Origin: UMGS755 sp045595795
GTDB lineage: Bacteria; Bacillota; Clostridia; UBA1381; UBA9506
Direction of reading: 5' to 3'
Assembly: GCA_045595795.1 (NCBI GenBank)
Contig: JAZOBC010000032.1
Location: 1-20,922, forward strand
DNA: 20,922 nucleotides
Under the pieces are notes generated by a model. It was not told the DNA's origin. It saw only the letters and a list, made by a program, of their open reading frames with translations, and did no database searches. The position numbers were made by a program, and so were the translations under genes. Each line of letters opens with the position of its first letter. Positions within the stretch are counted from its first letter, which is position 1. Shown here piece by piece: positions 6,914 through 13,093 of the stretch.

Positions 6914-6944
6914 ATCACTTTGCCTCTTTCTGACGTTTTCTTTT

Positions 6945-6974
6945 TATTTTGCACTCAATCCATTGTTTTTATGC
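6945..6974 (-). promoter_or_regulatory. Sigma-G-like promoter of spoVAD
   Basis: On the minus strand: GCATA (complement of 6970-6974), an 18-bp spacer, and CAAAATA (complement of 6945-6951). The B. subtilis sigma-G consensus is GHATR-18-CATNHTA; the -35 matches fully and the -10 at 6 of 7. It lies about 32 bp before the spoVAD start. spoVA is a sigma-G regulon member in B. subtilis. Confidence 0.6.
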
Positions 6975-7010
6975 ATAAAATAAGAAATTTCGACAAAAAT
7001 AAAAAAAGTA

Positions 7011-7039
7011 TGGACAAATGCGTTCTTTTGTATTATACT
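7011..7039 (+). promoter_or_regulatory. Sigma-A promoter of the folT riboswitch transcript
   Basis: TGGACA (7011-7016), a 17-bp spacer and TATACT (7034-7039). Transcription would begin near 7046, about 18 nt before the riboswitch stem. Confidence 0.7.
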
Positions 7040-7063
7040 GTTAATGGAAAAAATAAAATATTT

Positions 7064-7168
7064 GGCAGAGTAGGTTTTGATGCGTTAAGTGACAGTCGGA
7101 CGGGAAGTTGCCACTGTACGAAAAGCATGGATGAAATGCTTGCGGTATCATCACTGCATTCCGCTGCC
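7064..7168 (+). ncRNA. Tetrahydrofolate (THF) riboswitch, folT type
   Basis: The stretch matches the folT THF riboswitch class (Rfam RF01831) as I know it. P1 is GGCAG (7064-7068) with CTGCC (7164-7168). Conserved blocks are GAGTAG near the 5' end, GCGTTAAGTG (7082-7091), GGGAAGTTG (7102-7110), the AAGC...GCTT hairpin (7123-7141), TGCGGT (7141-7146), and TGCATTCCGCTGCC at the 3' end. It lies upstream of a FolT-like transporter gene, its usual target. P1 shares bases with a downstream hairpin, which gives a plausible translational switch (see findings). Confidence 0.88.
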
Positions 7169-7221
7169 ACAAAAGAGTTAGATACACCTCCTTTTTTGTG
7201 GCGATATGCCGATGAAAAGGA
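7166..7221 (+). promoter_or_regulatory. Riboswitch expression platform: hairpin, anti-SD and SD of folT
   Basis: GCCACAAAA (7166-7174) pairs with TTTTGTGGC (7194-7202). TCCTTTT (7189-7195) is an exact complement of the SD region AAAAGGA (7215-7221). The first hairpin uses bases of riboswitch P1 (7166-7168) and of the anti-SD (7194-7195), so ligand-bound P1 would free the anti-SD to cover the SD. No U tract follows, so transcription termination is unlikely. Confidence 0.55.
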
Positions 7222-7234
7222 CGTGTTATTTTTT

Positions 7235-7762
7235 ATGCAAAAACAATTCAAACGAACTAAAAAAATGGTCACCGTGGCGCTATTAATTGCGCTCAATATT
7301 GTGATTGTGCGCTTTTTATCCATTCAAACCGAGTTTGTGAGAATCAGTTTTGGCTTTGTGCCGGCTTCTCTGTGTTCCATGCTGTTCGGTCCGTGGATTG
7401 GTGCCGGATCGGCATTTTTATCTGACTTTTTGGGTATGATTGTGAATTCAAAAGGCATGGCTTATTTCCCCGGTTTCGGCATTAGTGAGGCTCTCTACGG
7501 ACTGACATACGGTCTCTTTTTATACCGTCGTAAAAAAAGTTATTTACAAATTTCTGTCTGTGTAGGATTGCAAACAATTTTCATTGACATTGCCTTGGGA
7601 ACACTTTGGCTGTGGATGCTGTTCCACAATCCTGTTTGGGTAACTGTCACAACACGCATTACAAGTGCCATTGTAACGTTCCCCATTAAAGTCATTGGCA
7701 TTCAATATACATGGAAGCTGATTGGTGCAAGAATTGACTCACTCGAAGCGAAACTTTTTTAG
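7235..7762 (+). CDS. folT: ECF transporter S component, folate-specific (FolT)
   Basis: This is the membrane substrate-binding subunit of an energy-coupling-factor transporter that takes up folates. The 175-residue product has five to six hydrophobic helices and the FolT-like run VRFLSIQTEFVRISFGFVPASL followed by FGPWIGAGSAFLSDFLGMIV and YFPGFGISEALYGLTYGLFLY. The THF riboswitch upstream supports a folate substrate. The start is ATG 7235 with AAAAGGA at 7215-7221 (spacing 13, long); a GTG at 7223 is too close to that SD. Earlier in-frame starts run through the riboswitch and are rejected. The energising EcfA/EcfT module is not in the window, so it is presumably shared. No terminator follows before the next small gene. 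Confidence 0.88.
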   Translation: MQKQFKRTKKMVTVALLIALNIVIVRFLSIQTEFVRISFGFVPASLCSMLFGPWIGAGSAFLSDFLGMIVNSKGMAYFPGFGISEALYGLTYGLFLYRRKKSYLQISVCVGLQTIFIDIALGTLWLWMLFHNPVWVTVTTRITSAIVTFPIKVIGIQYTWKLIGARIDSLEAKLF

Positions 7763-7766
7763 GTTT

Positions 7767-7796
7767 GTATATTTTCCTGAATTTTTGTAAACAATA
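7767..7796 (+). promoter_or_regulatory. Possible sigma-G-like promoter of the Asn/Gln-rich gene
   Basis: GTATA (7767-7771), an 18-bp spacer and AACAATA (7790-7796): the -35 fits the sigma-G pattern GHATR, the -10 fits CATNHTA at 5 of 7. Start would be near 7803, downstream of the left arm of the inverted repeat that masks the SD. The match is modest. Confidence 0.3.
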
Positions 7797-7845
7797 AAAA
7801 CAGCACATCCCCATATCATTTACGAAAATCAAAAATTCAGGAGGA
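7772..7845 (+). repeat. Inverted repeat masking the SD of the Asn/Gln-rich gene
   Basis: The arms are TCCTGAATTTTTG (7775-7787) and CAAAAATTCAGGA (7830-7842), a perfect 13-bp inverted repeat. In RNA it extends to 16 bp (7772-7787 with 7830-7845) with two G-U pairs. The right arm contains the whole SD AGGAGG (7839-7844). The loop is 42 nt and no T run follows, so it is not a terminator. Confidence 0.65.
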
Positions 7846-7849
7846 AAAC

Positions 7850-7993
7850 ATGATGAACAACAACAAAAACCAAAACAACAATCAGCAGAACAACCAGAAC
7901 AATAACAATCAGCAGAACAACCAGAACAACAACCAGCAGAATAACAAAAATCAGCAGAATCAGCAAAATAAAAACGATAACCAGTACAGATAA
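7850..7993 (+). CDS. Asn/Gln-rich small protein, function unknown
   Basis: This 47-residue product is read from ATG 7850 (or the next codon, 7853) after a strong SD AGGAGG at 7839-7844. By my count 25 residues are Asn and 14 Gln (39 of 47); the rest are three Lys, Met-Met, and single Asp, Tyr and Arg near the C-terminus (DNQYR). There is no signal peptide, hydrophobic segment or Cys. The unit NNQNN(N)QQ recurs three to four times, encoded by mixed AAC/AAT and CAG/CAA codons, so it is not a pure DNA microsatellite. Gln/Asn-rich composition recalls gamma-type small acid-soluble spore proteins (SspE), but their FGTEFASE repeats are absent. A clear terminator follows at 8016-8050. Unrecognised; a spore-associated role is only a guess. 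Confidence 0.7.
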   Translation: MMNNNKNQNNNQQNNQNNNNQQNNQNNNQQNNKNQQNQQNKNDNQYR

Positions 7994-8015
7994 AAACCAT
8001 ATTCTTTCCTTATCA

Positions 8016-8050
8016 AATAGGCCTGTGAACTCATTCACAGACCTATTTTT
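8016..8050 (+). terminator. Terminator of the folT / Asn-Gln gene unit
   Basis: AATAGG and CTGTGAA (8016-8029) pair with TTCACAG and CCTATT (8034-8047) around loop CTCA, with one mismatch, followed by T residues. Confidence 0.85.
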
Positions 8051-8055
8051 CGCAC

Positions 8056-8089
8056 AAAAAAGGACTGCTACTTTCGTAGCAGTCCTTTT
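8056..8089 (-). terminator. Terminator of the SLH-protein gene
   Basis: GGACTGCTAC (8062-8071) pairs with GTAGCAGTCC (8076-8085) around loop TTTC. On the minus strand the stem is followed by six T (complement of 8056-8061), placing it 19 bp after the SLH gene stop. It is also a fair terminator on the plus strand. Confidence 0.85.
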
Positions 8090-8107
8090 AGTTGTTCTAA
8101 CTCTTTC

Positions 8108-10999
8108 TTACTGAGCAGCGCGATAAACAACGATTAACTTTGCACTATTAATCGTACGATAAACAAAGATTTTGTTTGCATCTGCTCCGGCACTTACAAC
8201 GCCATCTGTTGTGTATGTCGTAATCTGAGAAGCTTCAACACCGGAAACCTCAACGCCACCTCTGTCTTTAACGTTACCACTACCATCAAAGTTAACAGCA
8301 ACCACTTTTGCACCGGAAATGCCGAAGTTCTTTAACAAACCGGCATTTGCAAGCGCTGTGTTAGTAGACCAATCAAGGAGACTATGAGCAGGATAATCCA
8401 GCGCCATAATCATGTTAGTATCTGACATAGAATATGCAACACCTGCCATCAGAACCATTTCTGCTGCATCTTCGCTTTGCCATTCGCCTTCCTTAACCAA
8501 GGAGTTTGTTCCGGATAAGGTTGCACCTGTGCGTGTCACACTGCGGCTATCAGCTCTATCATCTTTAATGAATTCAGCGCCACTATAAATATCAACCGCA
8601 GTTGCAACCACTTCAATATCTTCAATAAATTTATCGCTATCTACAGATACTCTGATGATGTCGCCTTCGCTGACAGCATCATGGAACACGCCAGTTTCAT
8701 CATAGCATACATATTCACCATTAGAACCATAGAGTGTCAGCATGTACTTATCTTTGTCAGGCTGTTCCTTAGAAACAACAACCATAGGCAGATTGTCAAC
8801 CCATTCAGTTGCAGGACCGGCAGATGCACCATATACCAAAACCAGAGCGGGTGCACCGCTATTATTAATATCTACCATCACAACATCGTAGGATGTGTCT
8901 TTCACGAAACCAGAATTGCTACCATTTCGAATGGTATAGGCTGTATAATCCTCACGATCGGAATCGTTATCAGGAACATAAACAACCTTTGTAGAGCTTG
9001 TCAGATTGTAAATACCGCCTAAGGTGATATTATTCGTCGTACAAACAATACCATTCTTCACTTCAATCTTCAGGTCTGCATCGGTAGCCGGCTCTGCCTG
9101 CTTACCAATTAAGATGTTCTTAATTTTGCCTTCAGAGGTTGAATATTTAATCGGCTGACATACTAAATCAGCACCAAAATCATAGGGAGCAGAAGCAGCA
9201 TCATAATACTCAGCTGTTGCTTTCAGCAAGGTCATAATGCTTTCATAGTCATTAGCCAGTGTATAGTTTCTGCCGTTAATGGTTACGACATCTGCCAGAT
9301 ACAACTCAATAGGTGTCTTATTAGCAGTAGAGCTTACATTTAAAATTTGCATTTCCATCTTGTTTGCAAATGCTGTACCACCACTTCTGATTGTCTGCAG
9401 CAGATAACCATAGGTGTAGCTTACAGAAGAAGTCTGGAAGGTATATTTTGCAACCTTACCAAAAGCATCTAAGTAAAGCTTTAAGTTAACACCACCGATG
9501 ATGTCACTACCAAAAGTAACATCAGATGCAAATTCATACTGCGTAGAACCAATCGTCAGTTTCTTTTCAGAAGCTGTCAGCGATGTAACTTTACCGCTGG
9601 GTACTTTGTCGGAAATCAGAACTTCCATGAATCTGTGGTCTTCACTTTCAGAAATAGAAAGAATCTGACCTTTTGCGATATTCTTGAACTCTGCAGCAGA
9701 GCCATTCTTAGTGATGGTAACATTCTTGTTCTTAGCTTCATCATCAACAACAATGCTACCGGTCTTCAGAACACCGCCATCGTAATATTCACCGTATACC
9801 AGTTTGCTGGAAGAATTTACAGATGTTACATACCAGTTAGTATAAGAAGTGAAGAAGATGATATCTGCAGCTGTTCCTTCACCATCTGTGCTCAAGAAGC
9901 GAATAGAACCTGCTTTAGAAATATTATCATCCAACAGTCCTTTAAATGTCTTTGTGTCATAATAGCTTCCGTTATAGATGATGGTTGCACTGGAAGAAAC
10001 GGTAAGTTTTCTTTCGTCATCGTTGGCATCATAGTATTCAACGTTTGTGTTGGTATAAGAAGCAATGTCATCTACATCCAGTGTAAATTCATAGTTTCTG
10101 CCTCTTTGTTCACTTATGCTGGACAGATACTGAACATCAATGCTGATTTCTTCTTCGTAATACAGAACAACATGCTTACCTAACCATGAACGGATTTCAT
10201 TCTTGTTCTTCAGGTTGCTGATGTTATAAATTGCAACATCACCGTTATCCATGATAACCTTAATCTGATTTGCAGATAAAGCAGTCGTATCGCCATCAAT
10301 CAAGCTCAAGCCTTTAATCGCAACAATCTGACCTTTTTCTTCTTCCAGTTTGTTTTCATCAACAACCGGCAGACCACCCAGTTCTTCAGAAGAAAGTTCA
10401 GCCTTTAACATGTTGTCGACCAATTTGGCAATTGTGCCACGTTTTGCAGGAGCTTTATAGTCGCCGTCAGTAATACCTTTTACCATCTGGTAGCTTTCAG
10501 CAACCTTGATATAGCCCTGGGGATAACCACCATAAAGCTCTGATTCAGCTGTCTTAGCTAAAATAGGAGATTTTGCACAAACAACCATTTTAATAGCCTG
10601 TTCATATGTAACATTTTCGTCAGGCTTGAAGGTTCCATCATCATATCCATTGATAATTTTACGGTCATAAGCAGCTTTGATAAATCCAGCTGCCCAGTGG
10701 TTGGGTGCAACATCAGGAAAACCGGTGCTCTCTACAACTGTGTTAGCTACACCAGTCTGACCAAGCGCTGCCATAACCATTTTGGCAAATTCAGAACGCT
10801 TGATGTTTGCATCAGGATCAAAGATACCATCGCCCTTACCGGCAATAATGCCACGGTTTACAAGGCTCTGAATGGCACTGTAGTACTGATGTGTGTCAGG
10901 TACGTCAGTGAATTCTGTCGCAGATACAACCGGAACAGCAATGGATATTGCCATTGCAAGCACCAGAAGCAGCGACAAAATGCTTTTTATTTTTTTCAT
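8108..10999 (-). CDS. Large secreted SLH-domain surface protein
   Basis: This 963-residue exported protein is predicted to be held on the cell wall by S-layer homology domains. A signal peptide (KK, hydrophobic core LLLVLAMAISIAVPVV, cleavage probably VSA|TEF near residue 27) is followed by SLH 1 (about 29-76: FTDVPDTHQYYSAIQSL, GIFDPDANIKRSEFAKM), SLH 2 (about 93-140: FPDVAPNHWAAGFIKAA, DGTFKPDENVTYEQAIKM) and a more degenerate SLH 3 (about 154-198). The remaining 760 residues are rich in Thr, Ser, Asp, Val and Tyr, have no membrane segment or C-terminal anchor, and I recognise no enzymatic motif; they look like beta-rich surface modules. A strong SD (GGAGGG) and near-consensus promoter suggest abundant expression. 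It may be an S-layer-type or envelope protein. Confidence 0.88.
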   Translation of the reverse strand: MKKIKSILSLLLVLAMAISIAVPVVSATEFTDVPDTHQYYSAIQSLVNRGIIAGKGDGIFDPDANIKRSEFAKMVMAALGQTGVANTVVESTGFPDVAPNHWAAGFIKAAYDRKIINGYDDGTFKPDENVTYEQAIKMVVCAKSPILAKTAESELYGGYPQGYIKVAESYQMVKGITDGDYKAPAKRGTIAKLVDNMLKAELSSEELGGLPVVDENKLEEEKGQIVAIKGLSLIDGDTTALSANQIKVIMDNGDVAIYNISNLKNKNEIRSWLGKHVVLYYEEEISIDVQYLSSISEQRGRNYEFTLDVDDIASYTNTNVEYYDANDDERKLTVSSSATIIYNGSYYDTKTFKGLLDDNISKAGSIRFLSTDGEGTAADIIFFTSYTNWYVTSVNSSSKLVYGEYYDGGVLKTGSIVVDDEAKNKNVTITKNGSAAEFKNIAKGQILSISESEDHRFMEVLISDKVPSGKVTSLTASEKKLTIGSTQYEFASDVTFGSDIIGGVNLKLYLDAFGKVAKYTFQTSSVSYTYGYLLQTIRSGGTAFANKMEMQILNVSSTANKTPIELYLADVVTINGRNYTLANDYESIMTLLKATAEYYDAASAPYDFGADLVCQPIKYSTSEGKIKNILIGKQAEPATDADLKIEVKNGIVCTTNNITLGGIYNLTSSTKVVYVPDNDSDREDYTAYTIRNGSNSGFVKDTSYDVVMVDINNSGAPALVLVYGASAGPATEWVDNLPMVVVSKEQPDKDKYMLTLYGSNGEYVCYDETGVFHDAVSEGDIIRVSVDSDKFIEDIEVVATAVDIYSGAEFIKDDRADSRSVTRTGATLSGTNSLVKEGEWQSEDAAEMVLMAGVAYSMSDTNMIMALDYPAHSLLDWSTNTALANAGLLKNFGISGAKVVAVNFDGSGNVKDRGGVEVSGVEASQITTYTTDGVVSAGADANKIFVYRTINSAKLIVVYRAAQ

Positions 11000-11050
11000 A
11001 TGTTTCCCTCCAAAAATAAAATTTTTAGTTTTGACACGAATTGTAATTTT

Positions 11051-11079
11051 ATTATATCACTGAAAGATTAAAAGGTCAA
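11051..11079 (-). promoter_or_regulatory. Strong sigma-A promoter of the SLH-protein gene
   Basis: On the minus strand: TTGACC (complement of 11074-11079), a 17-bp spacer, and TATAAT (complement of 11051-11056). Start near 11044, leaving a 44-nt leader with SD GGAGGG. Confidence 0.8.
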
Positions 11080-11123
11080 TTGTTTATATTTTACTTTTCT
11101 GTTACAGTCTGCCTACCAAACCA

Positions 11124-12716
11124 TTACGCTGTAAGGAACCAGTTTTCGATTCCATAAAAAATATCTGCATCCGACGGGGTGATCTCTCCCTTTAGCCTTT
11201 CATCAAAAGCAAGCACATCCTGCTCAAAACAGAGTCCGATCACCGGTACATTCTGGCGCAGCACATCACACAGTTCATGATAGAGTTGCTGCTTTTGCGT
11301 TTCTGCATCCTGCCGGGCTAATAAAACCAAAATCCGGTCAATGTCCTCAATGGAAATACCGCAAGGATTGGCATCGGTTTTCAGCAGAAAAGACAAATCG
11401 TAGTTGGCAGAAATCTGCACAGAACCAATAAAAACATCATATTCCTTTGCCTGGATTCGTTCCATATATTCTTCATAAGGAACACTTTTTACAACCGCCG
11501 GAATGCCAACAGCGTTCCAGGATTGCTTAACAGTTTCAGCAATTTTAACGCGAGCCGGATTGTCTGCATTCACCAAAATTTCAGGACAAAGTTCCGTCAT
11601 TTCACCGTATACATCCTTTTCAAACACATCGTTGGTATCCATATCACGCCATCCATCTTCCGCCAGACGTGATGCCACCTGTTGCTTGTCTAATGGTTGA
11701 GGTGTTTGTCCGTTATTCCAATAGGAACCGATAGGTATTGGAACATCTGCCGCCTTTGCGTAAGATATCTGGCAAGACGTTAACATAGACTCTTTATCAA
11801 GCGCTGCCGACAGAGCCGACCTGGTAATTGGCGACAACATTGCCGGACGCTGATTGTTAATGCCAATAAACGTATATTTACCGGAGGAAAACTCCACAAA
11901 TGACAGGTTCCGCTTCGGTGTGTATTCACGTAGGTGAATCACACCTGAAGGCAACAGGTCAATTTGCATGTTTTCAAGCATAGAAACCGCCGTTTCAACG
12001 TTTTTGAGGAGATATACCTGAATGTCCTGAATGTTAGGAGAAAAAGGCAAATGATAATTTTCGTTAACGGTTAAATACAATTCCTTGCTTTGTTTATAGC
12101 TTTGCACCTTATAGCGACCTGTTCCGTTCGGCACATAGGATAACGCATTATAATTACCCTCTAAATCCTGTTTTGAAATAACAGGAAAATCAAACAAAGC
12201 AGCCAAATTAATCACAGGCTCATATAAGGTCACAACCAACTTGTTACCATCTGCATGATAGGTATCGATTGATGCAAAACGATTTTGATAAAGAGCCGAC
12301 GATTCCATCAAAAATGCAAGACTTGCCTCCACATCTGCCGCCGTCAGTTTGGCACCGCTATGAAATGTAACGCCGTCTTTTAAATAAAACTCATAACTCA
12401 TCCCATTCGGTGACACAACATAGTTTTCACACAGTACATTTTCAACTGCATCCTGTGCTGTACGAGTAAAAAGTCCGTCATAGATAAGCTGCATGACGTA
12501 TATGTTATTTTTATCTTGCATCAGTAGTGGATTCAAACTGGTCACGCCGCACATAGCAAGCCGCAATATGCCCCCCGGTTGCGGGGCTTGATCCGACATT
12601 TCATAATTCGTAACCTGTTTAAGTTCGGCGCCTTCTTTATCTATATCAGAAGTACAGCCGGAAGCAAAGCACAGGATTAAAACAACCATACACAACGCCA
12701 TATATCGTTTAACCAT
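11124..12716 (-). CDS. ABC-type peptide/nickel substrate-binding lipoprotein (family 5)
   Basis: This extracytoplasmic solute-binding protein has 530 residues. The N-terminus has a lipoprotein signal with lipobox FASGC (Cys21 as the lipidated residue). Family-5 features follow: GGILRLAMCGVTSLNPLL, YDGLFTRTAQDAVENVLCENY, and FYLKDGVTFHSGAKLTAADV, the segment typical of OppA/DppA/NikA-like proteins. Ligands in the family are oligopeptides, dipeptides, nickel chelates or sugars; this one cannot be told. No permease or ATPase genes are in the window, so it is an orphan receptor. It is the last gene of the proS operon, 23 bp after the small lipoprotein, with its own SD (GGAGG). No clear terminator separates it from the SLH gene, whose promoter follows at once. 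Confidence 0.88.
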   Translation of the reverse strand: MVKRYMALCMVVLILCFASGCTSDIDKEGAELKQVTNYEMSDQAPQPGGILRLAMCGVTSLNPLLMQDKNNIYVMQLIYDGLFTRTAQDAVENVLCENYVVSPNGMSYEFYLKDGVTFHSGAKLTAADVEASLAFLMESSALYQNRFASIDTYHADGNKLVVTLYEPVINLAALFDFPVISKQDLEGNYNALSYVPNGTGRYKVQSYKQSKELYLTVNENYHLPFSPNIQDIQVYLLKNVETAVSMLENMQIDLLPSGVIHLREYTPKRNLSFVEFSSGKYTFIGINNQRPAMLSPITRSALSAALDKESMLTSCQISYAKAADVPIPIGSYWNNGQTPQPLDKQQVASRLAEDGWRDMDTNDVFEKDVYGEMTELCPEILVNADNPARVKIAETVKQSWNAVGIPAVVKSVPYEEYMERIQAKEYDVFIGSVQISANYDLSFLLKTDANPCGISIEDIDRILVLLARQDAETQKQQLYHELCDVLRQNVPVIGLCFEQDVLAFDERLKGEITPSDADIFYGIENWFLTA

Positions 12717-12739
12717 AACTCTGCCTCCAATTCTATCTG

Positions 12740-13093
12740 TTATTCTGAGTCACTGCTCTCTACATACTGTTCGTATTGAGGCGGATTGCACACAGGGCAC
12801 TGTCGCAGTCCAATCTCCTTCACCATGCTCCAGGGAACCTCCTGCGCTTCCTTACCGGAAAGCTCAGAGCAATTTTCTAAATGATAAACAATATCCATCG
12901 CCCAAAAAACCTTGGGGGCATCTTTCTCGCTGACAACCGTTTTGTTGCTTGAAGGCGCAACCGGTGTAGGTGCTGCAGACTCCGTCGGCGCAGCACTTGC
13001 CGGTGCATTTTGTCCTTCGTCAGCTTTTTTCCCGCAACCTGACAGACTAACAGTCAAAACCACTGCCAACAATAATAAAGAGATTCTTTTCAT
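12740..13093 (-). CDS. Small lipoprotein with a Cys/His cluster
   Basis: This putative lipoprotein has 117 residues: signal peptide with lipobox LSGC (Cys20), a Pro/Ala/Ser/Thr-rich spacer of about 30 residues, and a C-terminal module VYHLENCSELSGKEAQEV...GLRQCPVCNPPQY. His71, Cys75, Cys99 and Cys102 are spaced like the small His/Cys metal-binding module (YHx-xxC ... G...CxxC-PP) found at the ends of many secreted nucleases and competence-type proteins, here alone on a lipid anchor. Metal binding is inferred. The start ATG overlaps the proS stop (TGATG); a GTG 3 nt earlier (13096) is possible. It is probably translationally coupled to proS. Specific function unknown. Confidence 0.8.
   Translation of the reverse strand: MKRISLLLLAVVLTVSLSGCGKKADEGQNAPASAAPTESAAPTPVAPSSNKTVVSEKDAPKVFWAMDIVYHLENCSELSGKEAQEVPWSMVKEIGLRQCPVCNPPQYEQYVESSDSE

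Noticed and set aside
6884..7234. N-terminal extension of folT
   Set aside because: It would translate through the promoter and THF riboswitch; the match to FolT starts only at about 7235.
7850..7993. CRISPR array or simple microsatellite
   Set aside because: There are no spacers or constant repeats; codon use varies and one frame stays open with SD, stop and terminator.
7692..8000. Minus-strand Cys-rich frame opposite the Asn/Gln gene
   Set aside because: Its Cys/Ser/Gly pattern is the reverse complement of the AAC/CAG-rich repeat in another frame; it has no SD and crosses the end of folT.
7829..8038. Minus-strand hydrophobic 69-codon frame that looks like a membrane peptide
   Set aside because: Val/Leu/Ile runs are the automatic antisense of Asn/Gln codons (GTT, CTG, ATT). 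It starts inside the terminator and has no SD.
9635..10183. 182-codon plus-strand frame inside the SLH gene
   Set aside because: No SD or family resemblance; the opposite strand has a continuous SLH-protein frame with signal peptide.
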